A DNA stretch of 64,000 bases from Halomonas sp. M20 (lineage in GTDB: Bacteria; Pseudomonadota; Gammaproteobacteria; Pseudomonadales; Halomonadaceae): the NCBI RefSeq assembly GCF_020622265.1, contig NZ_JACNMQ010000002.1, positions 186,001 to 250,000 on the forward strand, read 5' to 3'. A program made the position numbers and the translations under genes. Every line of letters begins with the position of its first letter. Position 1 is the stretch's first letter. This document shows positions 48,339 to 56,486 of this stretch, piece by piece. Under the pieces are notes generated by a model. The model searched no databases, was not told where the DNA came from, and saw only the letters and a program-made list of their open reading frames with translations.

Positions 48339-48358
48339 AACATTGGGTCGTGATACTG

Positions 48359-48384
48359 AGCGCCTCGATCGAGGCGCTTTTTTT
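48359..48384 (+). terminator. Terminator of slt
   Basis: Perfect 8-bp stem AGCGCCTC/GAGGCGCT with loop GATC, 21 bp after the slt stop, running into seven T (48378-48384). Textbook intrinsic terminator. Confidence 0.93.
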
Positions 48385-48397
48385 GCGCCTCTGATAC

Positions 48398-49039
48398 TCA
48401 AGGGCGTTGTTGCAAGGCCAGCTTGATTCCGAATGCGATTAGCACGGCTCCCGTGACACCTTCGAGACTGCGTGATACCCATCCTTTCGCCAGCCAATGA
48501 CCCGCACGCCCCACCATCAGCACGATACCGATTTGCCAGACATTGGCGATGACGAAATGCACGCCTGCCAGCCATAGCGACTTGAGCAGCGCCGGGTCGC
48601 TGGGTGCAATGAACTGAGGCAGAAAGGCCATGTAGAAAACGACGGTCTTGGGGTTGAGCACATTCGACAAGAATCCTTCCCGCAGGGATTGCCAGGAAGA
48701 AACCCGCCGTGACGGCGAGTCGATTCCGGCGATGGGCAAGGGTGATCCGCGTCGGGCGCTGAGCAGGCTTTGTATGCCCAACCATACGAGATAAGCCGCC
48801 CCCAGCAGCTTGAGCATGCCAAATGCCCAGGCGGATTGCAGCAGGATCAGCGAAATCCCCAGAGCAGAAACGCTGGCATGCACGAACAAGCCACAACAGA
48901 TGGCCAAGCTGGTCAGCACCCCATCCCAGATACCGCCGCGTACCGTGTTTCGGATCACCAGCAAGGTATCGATACCCGGAGTCATGCTCAACAGCGTAAT
49001 GGCAAGTACGAAAGTCCAGAATTGAGCATCGATCAGCAT
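48398..49039 (-). CDS. LysE/RhtB-family amino acid exporter
   Basis: Inner-membrane exporter of amino acids or derivatives, 213 residues with about six helices. Family signature near the N-terminus: ITLLSMTPGIDTLLVIRNTVRGG (consensus P-G-P/I-x...R), and the conserved FLSNVLNPKTVVFYMAFLPQF. It converges on slt. No regulator gene is adjacent, and the ribosome site is weak. Substrate unknown. Confidence 0.9.
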   Translation of the reverse strand: MLIDAQFWTFVLAITLLSMTPGIDTLLVIRNTVRGGIWDGVLTSLAICCGLFVHASVSALGISLILLQSAWAFGMLKLLGAAYLVWLGIQSLLSARRGSPLPIAGIDSPSRRVSSWQSLREGFLSNVLNPKTVVFYMAFLPQFIAPSDPALLKSLWLAGVHFVIANVWQIGIVLMVGRAGHWLAKGWVSRSLEGVTGAVLIAFGIKLALQQRP

Positions 49040-49079
49040 AGGGAGGGCTATTGATAAAACGTTGGCATGAATGGAGCTT

Positions 49080-49661
49080 TCAAAGAACTAGCGACTGCAA
49101 AAGGAAGAAACCGCCAACCACTACAACGGCGAGTCCGATCACCATCAACAAGCCATCCTTGGCGGCCAGCCCGAGCCCCATCAGGGTAATGGCCAGCGCC
49201 GGCAAGGCAGCCGCAAAGGGCAAGAGTTCCAGAGGAAGCATGGATAACGCCAACACGACCGCCAGTACCGCGATCAGCCGTTGTGAAAACGGATTGACCA
49301 AACCCTGCAGGCGCGGCTTGAGCAACTTATCGATACGTTGAGTCCAGGGCTTCAACCTTGTTACGGCGTGACTGAACTTATCGTGGCTGAACCCGCGTTG
49401 AGCCAGGCGCCGGGGCAGCCAGGGCGAGGACTTTCCCATTACCATTTGTATCGCCACCATGGCGATAAACAGCCCACAAAGGGTCGGTATACCGGGAATG
49501 GCGCCCGTGGGCAGCAGTACGATCAGTGCCGGCAATACCAGCAATGGCCCGAAACCGCGGGTTTCAAAATTGTCGATGATATCCTGCAGCCGAATGGTCT
49601 CACCACTATCGGATTCATCGAGTTGTTTTAATAGTTGTGTCAAGGTAATGCGTTGCGCCAT
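49080..49661 (-). CDS. Exopolysaccharide synthesis ExoD-like protein
   Basis: Membrane protein of the ExoD family, 193 residues. N-terminal soluble helix pair (TLTQLLKQLDESDSGETIRL) precedes hydrophobic segments with FGPLLVLPALIVLLPTGAIPGIPT, a hallmark of ExoD. In rhizobia ExoD is needed for exopolysaccharide synthesis and alkaline tolerance; its biochemical role is unknown. ATG at 49661 after GGGAGGG. Confidence 0.87.
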   Translation of the reverse strand: MAQRITLTQLLKQLDESDSGETIRLQDIIDNFETRGFGPLLVLPALIVLLPTGAIPGIPTLCGLFIAMVAIQMVMGKSSPWLPRRLAQRGFSHDKFSHAVTRLKPWTQRIDKLLKPRLQGLVNPFSQRLIAVLAVVLALSMLPLELLPFAAALPALAITLMGLGLAAKDGLLMVIGLAVVVVGGFFLLQSLVL

Positions 49662-49715
49662 GCGCCCTCCCTGGCGGGTTCAGTTGGCAGGATCGAAATG
49701 AGATGAGCCGTATGC

Positions 49716-50135
49716 TCAATTACTGAAGATTCCACGGCGTGCATGCTTCAAGGAGATCTGATCGTTCAGCGTCCAGAAATCGTAGAGCACTCCAATCAGG
49801 AACAACCCACCAGTAAACAGGTAGAGAATGCCGGTAATCCATTTGCCCATGTACATTCGGTGAACACCGAAAATCCCCAGAAAGGTCAATAGCACCCAGG
49901 CCAGCGTATAGTTGGTTGGCCCTGCCCTGAAGCGCAGATCGGCCTGCCTATCCATGCCGGGAATCAAAAACAGATCGATCAGCCAGCCAATGCCTAGAAG
50001 ACCCAGTGTAAGAAACCAGATCGTGCCGGTGATCGGTTTACCATAGTAAAAACGATGGGCCCCGGTGAAACCTAGTATCCATAGCAGGTAACCAACGCCC
50101 ATATTGTGAGTATTGCTGGTAGACAATTGAGTCAC
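49716..50135 (-). CDS. TM2-domain protein with two repeats
   Basis: Membrane protein of unknown function made of two TM2 units. GTG at 50135 with CAGGAG upstream; 139 residues. Each unit has G-x-x-G-x-H-R-F/M-Y-x-G-K followed by T-G-x-x-[22 protein letters not shown] and [20 protein letters not shown], each closing with an L-x-D-x-F/W segment. The intact double arrangement suggests internal duplication. A 265-bp repeat element lies 64 bp upstream. Confidence 0.88.
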   Translation of the reverse strand: MTQLSTSNTHNMGVGYLLWILGFTGAHRFYYGKPITGTIWFLTLGLLGIGWLIDLFLIPGMDRQADLRFRAGPTNYTLAWVLLTFLGIFGVHRMYMGKWITGILYLFTGGLFLIGVLYDFWTLNDQISLKHARRGIFSN

Positions 50136-50199
50136 GTTTGCTCCTGTAGCGAGTTGTTGAGGAATCAAATACTAGCAAGATGACTCCTGGGGATGCCTA

Positions 50200-50464
50200 G
50201 GGTCTGTTGACGTTTCATCACGAACCGCGTTGCTGCATCAAAAAGTGCCAGCCAAGGCGCGGAACGCAGGGAAGGGTTATTCCCTTTTCAAGTTTCGCAA
50301 CGCAGGATGGCGCTTTTTGATGCGCAACCCGAAGGGCTGGGTCAGTTTTTATCCGCTGCGGCGTTAGTCGTCGTTCATTTGGAATAACCAAACCTCTCTC
50401 CTCCTGCCTTGCCCCGAATAAAAACTGACGCCAGCGCGGCCGTGAACGAAACGTCAACAGACCC
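50200..50464. mobile_element. 265-bp MITE-like element with terminal inverted repeats, inserted at CTAG
   Basis: Both ends read GGGTCTGTTGACGTTTC inward (50200-50216 and complement of 50448-50464), perfect for 17 bp and imperfect for about 20 more. It is flanked by TA on each side (50198-50199, 50465-50466) within CTA...TAG, the target and duplication pattern of IS630/Tc1-type elements. Inside are two further inverted repeats: GCATCAAAAAG with CTTTTTGATGC, and GTCAGTTTTTAT with ATAAAAACTGAC. No ORF is present. It should be non-autonomous. Confidence 0.75.
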
Positions 50465-51303
50465 TAGAGGACGCCAAGCTCCCTGAGTCTTTCCTTGAGA
50501 TAGCTATCCGCCGTATGGCGCTGTGACAGCTCGACCTCGGGGCGTGGATGCAAGAACAGTGGCAACGATAAACGCGATTGGGAACAAGCTGCCCCGACGG
50601 GATTGACCACTCGATGGGTAGTGGAAGGGAAATAACCTTGGGACGCCTCCTGCAGCATATCGCCGACATTGATCACCAGCTGCCCAGGATCGCAAGGCAC
50701 CTGATGCCATTTACCCTCCCGACCACGTACTTCAAGGCCCGGCTCGTTGGCGGCAGGCAGCACCGTCAACAGATTGATATCCTCATGGGCGGCGGCCCTT
50801 ACCGCATCAGGCTGTTCGTTGCCGGCCAATGGGGGGTAATGCAACACCCGCAGCAAGGTCTGCTCACTACCCTCGACCATATGAGACAGCGGCTCATGAT
50901 AGTGACGTGCCACTTCGGCAGGCGTTTGCGCCTCGATCCAGCCAAGTAGCGTCGCAGCAAGGGACTCCGCACGCCGGTAATAGTCCATGACCTCATCACG
51001 CAGCGAATCCGGTATACGCCCCCAGGGATAGACGTGGTAATACTCCTTGAGATCCTTGACGCCATGACCCTTGGCAGTTTCCGAGACGTCCGGCGGAAAA
51101 TAGCCATCCTGGCGCAGGGGGTCGAAGCGCCAGGCATGTTTGTCGTCGCTATCGAAGAATGCTTGCCAACGGCGATAGATCGACTCGAGCAAAGCATCAG
51201 GCAACGGATGGTTACGCAAAACCCCAAATCCCGTATCGCGCAACGACTGCGCGAAGTGTTCGGCAGCATCCGATGATGCATAATCGACGTTCTGGACGTG
51301 CAT
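50464..51303 (-). CDS. Isopenicillin N synthase-family Fe(II)/2-oxoglutarate oxygenase
   Basis: Non-haem iron oxygenase, 279 residues. N-terminal DIOX_N-like part (AQSLRDTGFGVLRNHPLPDAL) and a double-stranded beta-helix core. Iron ligands are visible as H-x-D in AAHEDINLLTVL and a distal His in STTHRVVNP; the R-x-S that binds the 2-oxoacid is in QSRLSLPLFLHP. Homologues act in many pathways and this one is not assigned. Its TAG stop lies exactly at the end of the 265-bp element; the uninterrupted site would have given the same TAG. Confidence 0.9.
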   Translation of the reverse strand: MHVQNVDYASSDAAEHFAQSLRDTGFGVLRNHPLPDALLESIYRRWQAFFDSDDKHAWRFDPLRQDGYFPPDVSETAKGHGVKDLKEYYHVYPWGRIPDSLRDEVMDYYRRAESLAATLLGWIEAQTPAEVARHYHEPLSHMVEGSEQTLLRVLHYPPLAGNEQPDAVRAAAHEDINLLTVLPAANEPGLEVRGREGKWHQVPCDPGQLVINVGDMLQEASQGYFPSTTHRVVNPVGAACSQSRLSLPLFLHPRPEVELSQRHTADSYLKERLRELGVL

Positions 51304-51557
51304 GATTTTTCCAACTATGTTGCTTTAGCGAGCATCGTAACCTGAAAAGTGCCGGTATAGCAGTACGGCAGAACCCTTGGGATACGAACTTGCATCATTG
51401 AGCAACTGGCTCGACATTGCCCTTCCGTTCGCTTTTCCGGCATTGGGCGACGAATCTGCTGCTGATGATCCATGTAATTGAAGTATGACGGGTGTAAAGA
51501 AGGTATCGGTCCGATTTATACCCAGCACCATCATTAGCTAGTCGAGGAAATCTGCAA

Positions 51558-51764
51558 ATGGCAACTGGCACTGTCAAGTGGTTCAACGATACCAAGGGCT
51601 ACGGCTTCATCTCCCCAGACGATGGCGGCGACGACCTGTTTGCTCACTTCTCCGAAATCCAGGCGGATGGCTTCAAGACCCTGCAGGATGGACAAAAGGT
51701 CTCTTTCGATGTCACCCAGGGCAAAAAGGGCCTTCAGGCTGCTAATATCAAGGTTGTGAATTAA
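51558..51764 (+). CDS. Cold-shock protein (CspA family), copy 1
   Basis: 68-residue single CSD domain that binds RNA and melts structure. RNP1 [10 protein letters not shown] and RNP2 DLFAHFSEI are intact. AGGA lies 9 nt before the ATG. The 254-bp upstream region could hold a long 5' leader, as in cold-induced csp genes; no definite cold box was identified. A second, nearly identical gene follows 353 bp later. Confidence 0.95.
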   Translation: MATGTVKWFNDTKGYGFISPDDGGDDLFAHFSEIQADGFKTLQDGQKVSFDVTQGKKGLQAANIKVVN

Positions 51765-52117
51765 CCCCACTGCCTCTTCGAGGCAAAAGGCGTCGACTTC
51801 TTCGCCTCCTCTCATCAACCAGCATTCGATAGCAAAAAGGGCTTGTTGCGGCAGGCCTTTTTTGCTTGCGCACACCATAGTGGAATGTGTCATACTCCTG
51901 AGTATTATGGCAAATAGTTCTTGACCCTATCGAGTGAATAGCCCATTCTCTCATCCGTTGGTTTGTAAGCAGAATGACGTCGGTTGTAATCGATTCCCCT
52001 CGATAATCCTCGTGCGCGTTTTCTCTAGCATATGAGCCTCGCACTGATGGTGGAAAGCAGCTCACGGCTTCTCGAAACCACATCAATATCATCTAGTTAG
52101 CAGTAAGGAAATCGACA
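51765..52117 (+). other. 353-bp region between the two csp genes
   Basis: No gene is visible. It holds a T-tailed hairpin (51832-51866, separate entry), a perfect dyad ATACTC-CT-GAGTAT (51892-51905), a TTGACC box at 51922-51927 that could be a -35 element, and the long leader of the second csp gene ending in AAGGAAATCGACA before the ATG. An open frame on the minus strand here lacks any protein-like character. Confidence 0.5.
51832..51866 (+). terminator. Terminator of csp copy 1
   Basis: GCAAAAAGG... pairs with ...CCTTTTTTGC around a G-rich loop region, ending in six T on the plus strand, about 70 bp after the stop. A smaller hairpin TGCCTC-TTC-GAGGCA (51771-51785) lies just after the stop codon. 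Confidence 0.65.
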
Positions 52118-52321
52118 ATGGCAACTGGCACTGTCAAGTGGTTCAACGATACAAAAGGCTTTGGTTTCATTTCTCCGGACGACGGCGGTGATGACCTCTT
52201 CGCTCACTTCTCTGAAATTCAAGCTGACGGCTTCAAGTCTCTGCAGGACGGACAGAAGGTTTCCTTCGACGTCACTCAGGGCAAGAAAGGCCTTCAGGCT
52301 GCCAACATCAAGCCCGAGTAA
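52118..52321 (+). CDS. Cold-shock protein (CspA family), copy 2
   Basis: 67-residue CSD protein differing from copy 1 at only two internal positions (F for Y in RNP1, S for T near residue 41) and at the last residues. The DNA, by contrast, shows many synonymous third-base changes, so the duplication is not recent and the protein is under strong purifying selection. AAGGAAA lies before the ATG. A T-tailed terminator follows. Confidence 0.95.
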   Translation: MATGTVKWFNDTKGFGFISPDDGGDDLFAHFSEIQADGFKSLQDGQKVSFDVTQGKKGLQAANIKPE

Positions 52322-52372
52322 TCGCGGCTGCACGATGTAGTAATCCGTTTTAGATAAGCGGATTGCAGTAAG

Positions 52373-52397
52373 AGGCCCACTTACGAGTGGGCCTTTT
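52373..52397 (+). terminator. Terminator of csp copy 2
   Basis: Perfect 9-bp stem AGGCCCACT/AGTGGGCCT with loop TACG, ending in TTTT (52394-52397), about 50 bp after the stop codon. It also lies next to the convergent lipoprotein gene. Confidence 0.88.
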
Positions 52398-52417
52398 CGT
52401 GTCCGTCGTTTATGCCG

Positions 52418-52897
52418 CTAGGGTCGATTTCCTTTGTCCAACCCATCGACCTCCTGGTTCTGCTTGACGTCTTCCTCTTCCGCGGCCTTGAACTGCTCTT
52501 CGAGCTCCTTCTCTGCTTCCTCGAAGCGCCTCTCCGTTTCCTTCAACGCCTCGTTGACATCATCTTCCGTGTTATCCCATGAGCTATCCGCAGCCTTTTC
52601 TCCTGAACTGCTACCAATAGTGGAATCGCTCGAGCGCGTATCACTGGGCATCGTCTGATCGTCATTTACCGTAGCAGTAGGTTCTTCAGGCGCCGTTGCT
52701 GCACCATTTGAAGATGAACCAGTCTGAGCCTGACTATTCGACCGTTCAGGCGACTGCGGTGATGCCTGCGCGATTTGCACTGAATCGCTACTCGTTTGAC
52801 TCGATTGCGTCGATGGTTTCTCCCCATCGTCACAAGCTGCCAAGCCCAGTGACAGCATCAGTGTTGCTGTAGGCAACATCCAGGGCGCTTTGGCCAT
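52418..52897 (-). CDS. Putative lipoprotein, low complexity
   Basis: Unrecognised protein of 159 residues. Signal peptide with lipobox LGLAAC (Cys about 22), followed by D-D, which as a +2 Asp suggests retention at the inner membrane. The middle (about 25-105) is Ser/Gln/Thr/Ala-rich and disordered; the C-terminal part (about 110-150) is a charged coiled coil (ALKETERRFEEAEKELEEQF). ATG at 52897 behind AAGGAGAGG, a strong site. Function unknown. Confidence 0.75.
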   Translation of the reverse strand: MAKAPWMLPTATLMLSLGLAACDDGEKPSTQSSQTSSDSVQIAQASPQSPERSNSQAQTGSSSNGAATAPEEPTATVNDDQTMPSDTRSSDSTIGSSSGEKAADSSWDNTEDDVNEALKETERRFEEAEKELEEQFKAAEEEDVKQNQEVDGLDKGNRP

Positions 52898-52996
52898 CAA
52901 TCCTCTCCTTGAAAATGAATGAACCCCTCGTCCGATGCAGCGTCATTGCAGCAAACCCAGCCCCCTTGCGCAAGATAGAACGGTTGCCCGCATTAC

Positions 52997-53434
52997 TTAT
53001 ACGCCGATGTCCTCATTCCACAGATCCGGATGACGCTCGATGAATGCCTCCATCAACTCGCGGCATTCCTTGCTATCAATGATTTCGAGCTTGACCCCGC
53101 CTTCGCGAAGATGCGTTTCAGCCCCCATGAAGGTACGGTTCTCGCCTATCGTCAAATGCGGAATGCCATAAAGCAGGATCGCGCCGCTGCACATCGGGCA
53201 CGGCGACAAGGTGGTATAAAGCACACACTCACTGTAGACGGACGCGGGCTGACGCCCCGCATTCTCCAACGCATCCATTTCAGCATGCAACACCACGCTA
53301 CCGCGTTGATGGCGCTGATTATGCCCACGCCCTATGATACGGCCACGATAGACCAGTACCGAGCCAATGGGTACCCCTCCTTCTTCCAGCCCCCGGCGCG
53401 CTTCGTCGACAGCCGCCTGCATGAACTCATCCAT
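52997..53434 (-). CDS. Cytosine deaminase of the yeast Fcy1 type
   Basis: Zinc deaminase, 145 residues. Zinc ligands and proton shuttle: H50-A-E52 in VVLHAEMDALENAGR, and PCPMC (C79, C82). From end to end the chain follows yeast cytosine deaminase: EGGVPIGSVL, GRGHNQRHQRGS, LYTTLSPCPMCSGAILLYGIP, IGENRTF, and the ending DLWNEDIGV (yeast DWFEDIGE). Motif residues keep a constant offset of 12. It would convert cytosine to uracil; E. coli uses the unrelated CodA. It lies 9 bp after a VOC gene. A related guanine or nucleoside deaminase is less likely. Confidence 0.85.
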   Translation of the reverse strand: MDEFMQAAVDEARRGLEEGGVPIGSVLVYRGRIIGRGHNQRHQRGSVVLHAEMDALENAGRQPASVYSECVLYTTLSPCPMCSGAILLYGIPHLTIGENRTFMGAETHLREGGVKLEIIDSKECRELMEAFIERHPDLWNEDIGV

Positions 53435-53443
53435 GATATTTCC

Positions 53444-53872
53444 TCAAGTAGCAAACAGTTGACCCTCGATATCACGAAACGCCTTGAACTCCAGCGCGTT
53501 GCCCGATGGGTCGAAAAAGAACATGGTCGCCTGCTCGCCTGGCTCACCATGAAAACGGATGTAAGGCTCTATCTCGAAACGTATTCCCGCCCGAGTCAGA
53601 CGATCGACCAGGCTTTCCCATTCCGGCATATCCAGCACGACGCCAAAGTGAGGCACGGGCACACCATGGCCATCCACGGCGTTCCGGTGAAGATTACCCT
53701 GAACGCTCTCTAACTCGGGATTCAGGTGGCAAACGAATTGATGACCATAGAGATTGAAATCGACCCAAATGTCGCTGGAGCGCCCTTCCGCGCAGCCAAG
53801 TAGATCGCCATAGAACCTTCTAGACTCATCGATATCACGCACCTGCACGGCCAGATGAAATGGATGCGGCAT
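53444..53872 (-). CDS. VOC-family (glyoxalase/bleomycin resistance-like) protein
   Basis: 142 residues with two beta-alpha-beta-beta-beta units. [22 protein letters not shown] opens the first, with metal-ligand His; [18 protein letters not shown] opens the second, and [15 protein letters not shown] carries the late Glu ligand. ATG behind AAGGAGG. It forms a tight pair with the cytosine deaminase gene. VOC proteins have diverse activities, so no reaction is assigned. Confidence 0.87.
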   Translation of the reverse strand: MPHPFHLAVQVRDIDESRRFYGDLLGCAEGRSSDIWVDFNLYGHQFVCHLNPELESVQGNLHRNAVDGHGVPVPHFGVVLDMPEWESLVDRLTRAGIRFEIEPYIRFHGEPGEQATMFFFDPSGNALEFKAFRDIEGQLFAT

Positions 53873-54023
53873 AAAATATTCCTCCTTGACTCGACCTTCT
53901 CATATTCAAGCGCAGAATTGTTAGAGAGACGAGTTTACTCCCGGCAATTGGGTTTTCCCTGGCACGGGCTAGATTCGTTACTCTATTTCTGACAGCGACA
54001 CAGGGATCTATAAAAGCCTCAAG

Positions 54024-54155
54024 CTAGACCAAGTCGCGCTTTTCTCGCTTGGCCGCGCGAATATCCTTGCGAACCGCTGAACAGATCAGCAGCAATACCG
54101 CCAGGGTAATGGTAGGCCAAATCAGAATATAGGTGCCATAAATCAACGTTTGCAT
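54024..54155 (-). CDS. Putative transporter small subunit (43 residues)
   Basis: Single-helix membrane peptide: MQTLIYGTYILIWPTITLAV, then LLLICSAVRKDIRAAKREKR. ATG at 54155 with GGAGG 7 nt upstream, a strong site. It lies 53 bp downstream of a sodium:solute symporter gene in the same direction. Peptides with this Y-x-L-I-W-P...R-D-x-R-x-A-K-R layout are known as small partners encoded beside such symporters, so it is probably an accessory subunit. The molecular role is not established. Confidence 0.8.
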   Translation of the reverse strand: MQTLIYGTYILIWPTITLAVLLLICSAVRKDIRAAKREKRDLV

Positions 54156-54208
54156 TTTCTTTCCTCCATTCGCCCCAGCGATGACACCGAGGCTTGGTCG
54201 CATCATGG

Positions 54209-55897
54209 TTATTCGTAGCTGGCGATACCGGGTTTAGGCTTGTCTACAGCCATGCCAACGCCTTCATCATGGTCGTAATTGCCCACCCGACGTTTGATGT
54301 CATTGAAGTCGAAGTGCTCGTTGGCCATCAGGCTCAGCACCACGCACACTAGAGTGCTGGTACCGTAAGCGGTCAGCGACGACAGCAGTACGGTATAGTC
54401 CCGCAGGAAGTCGGTCGCAAAAAAGGCCATCGCCACGGCGGTAACAATACCTGCAATAGCGCCGATACGGCGCCCGCAGAAGCCAAAGCTCATCAGCCCG
54501 ATCACCACGCCGGCGCCGATCGAAGCCAACAGTTCGAAGAACAGCGCCACCACCCCCGTCATGGACAGCACCTCAAAGCGCGCCAGACAGAACATGACCA
54601 GCGCGACGACGACCGACCAGGTAAAGGCGGCATTGGTGACTCGATTCCAGAAGCAGCTGGCAATCACCGGAAACACGATGGCGCCCCATAGCGCACCGAC
54701 GAATACCAGCATCACCAAGATATCCAGAGAGAAGCTGGCAAAGACGATGCCGATCACGGTGGCAATGACCATGGTCAAACGTCCGATGAAGAGCATCTTC
54801 CTGGGGTCTGCCCTGCCCTTGGCCAGATTCTTGCCGTAGACATCCGCCATCACGATGGCGGACAGGGCCGATAGATCGGAATCCGCGGTGGACGAGAGCG
54901 AGCCGATCACCAGAATGAAGAACAGACCAATGAATACCGGTGGCAGGTAGGTGGACACCATCTGCGGAATCAGGTTGTTCATGTCACCGTTCATCGGTTC
55001 GACACCAACGGTCAACGCCATCAGACCGATCATGCCAAGACCGATAACGATGGCGCCATAGCCGATAGTAGCGGTGATGAACGTAGGCTTGATGTGATCT
55101 TCGTTGACCGCGAACAGACGCTGGGAGATCGTCTGGTTACCGATGGCGTAGGCCAGTACGGCAACGAAATACGGCGCGCCCTGGTTGAGAATAGCGTCCG
55201 TGGAAAACAGATTGGCCTGTTCACTGGTCAGGTTGCCGAGTCCTTCCACCATGACCGATGGGCCACCCATGGCAAATAGCACCGCAGGAATAATCACGAC
55301 GGCGATGGCCATCAGGGCCATGAGCTGAGCGAAATCGGTAAGCACCGAGGCGCGAAAGCCAGACCACAGGGTATACCCCAGCACCCCGACACCGGCGATA
55401 ATCACGCCTACCTGAAAGGAGAGCGGTGACAGTACCGAGACCAGCGCTCCAGCAGCAGTAAAGTTGACCATCAAGCTGATGATACTGCCCAGCAGATTGG
55501 AAAACGCCAAGATCAACTGGCTGGAAGACCCGTGGCGGGCATGAATCAACTCCCCCAGCGTATGCGCATTAGGCGCCAGCTTGCGAAAGCGCTGACCGAA
55601 GGGATAGATGAACAGAATCATCAGCGCGCCCCATAGGCCGTAATGGAGCGGGCCGGAAACGCCGTAGGTGTAGCCGGAGGTAGCGGCAGCGTAGAAGGAA
55701 GCCGCCCAGATCCAGGTGGCGGTCATGCTGGCCGCCCCCATGCCAAAGCCAATCCGGTGATTGGAGACCATGAAGGCGTCGGTATCCTCCTTGCCTTTCT
55801 TGATGGTCAGGGTCAGCAGATAGGTGCCGCCATAGAAGGCTGCTAAAAGGAGCAGTACCGTGAGGGTAGAGAATTGATAGAAGCCTGCGTCGTTCAA
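54209..55897 (-). CDS. Sodium:solute symporter family (SSS) transporter
   Basis: Large inner-membrane symporter with about 13 helices. The TTG at 55897 (GAGAG 8 nt upstream) gives 562 residues and a natural start near LNDAGFYQFSTLTV; ATGs at 55930 and 55972 are alternatives. SSS marks include KEDTDAFMVSNHRIGFGMGA, TATWIWAASFYAAATSGYTYG, and SSTADSDLSALSAIVMADVYG, which carries the sodium-site residues. A small partner peptide is encoded downstream. Members carry proline, acetate, urea, panthothenate and others; the substrate is not assigned. Confidence 0.9.
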   Translation of the reverse strand: MNDAGFYQFSTLTVLLLLAAFYGGTYLLTLTIKKGKEDTDAFMVSNHRIGFGMGAASMTATWIWAASFYAAATSGYTYGVSGPLHYGLWGALMILFIYPFGQRFRKLAPNAHTLGELIHARHGSSSQLILAFSNLLGSIISLMVNFTAAGALVSVLSPLSFQVGVIIAGVGVLGYTLWSGFRASVLTDFAQLMALMAIAVVIIPAVLFAMGGPSVMVEGLGNLTSEQANLFSTDAILNQGAPYFVAVLAYAIGNQTISQRLFAVNEDHIKPTFITATIGYGAIVIGLGMIGLMALTVGVEPMNGDMNNLIPQMVSTYLPPVFIGLFFILVIGSLSSTADSDLSALSAIVMADVYGKNLAKGRADPRKMLFIGRLTMVIATVIGIVFASFSLDILVMLVFVGALWGAIVFPVIASCFWNRVTNAAFTWSVVVALVMFCLARFEVLSMTGVVALFFELLASIGAGVVIGLMSFGFCGRRIGAIAGIVTAVAMAFFATDFLRDYTVLLSSLTAYGTSTLVCVVLSLMANEHFDFNDIKRRVGNYDHDEGVGMAVDKPKPGIASYE

Positions 55898-56181
55898 GGT
55901 AGGATCTCTCGGTCGGGCTGGATGCCGCATCCTTGGCCACAGCGTTGCTGCAATCCTAACGACAGGTGGCATCAGCGTTGATGGACGGACCAGCGCGAAA
56001 ATTCGACGCGGTGATCGTAACGGGATGTGGCTTGCAAAACGCAGCCCAAAGCTAGTCGATCAGATCTGGATTCTGGGAGCGTGAGGCGATGCCAGAGCTC
56101 ACAGGTTCAGATAGGCAAGAAGCGTTGGCAGAAGCCGACATGAAAAAGACTGGTCTCAGGGGCCAGGTGTCTGGGGAGTCG
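55898..56181. other. Region upstream of the symporter gene
   Basis: 284 bp with no convincing gene. It probably holds the symporter promoter and the 3' flank of the 44-codon gene. Open frames on the plus strand here lack ribosome sites and protein-like composition. Confidence 0.4.
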
Positions 56182-56316
56182 CTAGGGATCGCCTTTCTGG
56201 CGAAAGGAGGCATATGCCCGGGGATTCATACGTTTGGGAAAAATATCGCCAATCACAATGACGGCAATGAAGATGAATCTAGCCAAAACAGGTCTTGGCG
56301 AATTGTACTTTGTCAT
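56182..56316 (-). CDS. Candidate small protein (44 residues)
   Basis: ATG at 56316 behind GGAGAGAG, a strong ribosome site at good spacing, then 44 codons ending in TAG. The sequence starts MTKYNSPRPVLARFIFIAVI, has a short hydrophobic segment (about 11-23), and then a basic, Pro-containing tail (DIFPKRMNPRAYASFRQKGD). It may be a small membrane peptide. It lies in a 589-bp stretch that otherwise holds no gene. Function unknown. Confidence 0.5.
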   Translation of the reverse strand: MTKYNSPRPVLARFIFIAVIVIGDIFPKRMNPRAYASFRQKGDP

Positions 56317-56486
56317 GAACTCTCTCCGGCGATAGCGTCATGTCAGGTGACGTTCGTTAACGCTGGTGATGCAGTCATCGGCAAAGCGAGACCAGCGGTG
56401 GAGCAAGGCAGACGCTCCACGAAGGCACAGCATGCTAGAGGCAGAGCAGTCTCTTGTAAAGCCTCCTGAAAAATCCAGAGTTGCGT
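56317..56486. other. Region between yegS-like gene and the small candidate
   Basis: 170 bp without a gene. It holds the likely promoter of the 44-codon gene. No clear terminator for the yegS-like gene was seen. Confidence 0.35.

Noticed and set aside
51748-52092. 114-codon frame on the minus strand between the csp genes
   Set aside because: No ribosome site, composition unlike a protein, and it overlaps the csp leader and terminator signals.
56089-56469. 126-codon frame on the plus strand
   Set aside because: No ribosome site and no hydrophobic core; the opposite strand holds a better supported small gene.
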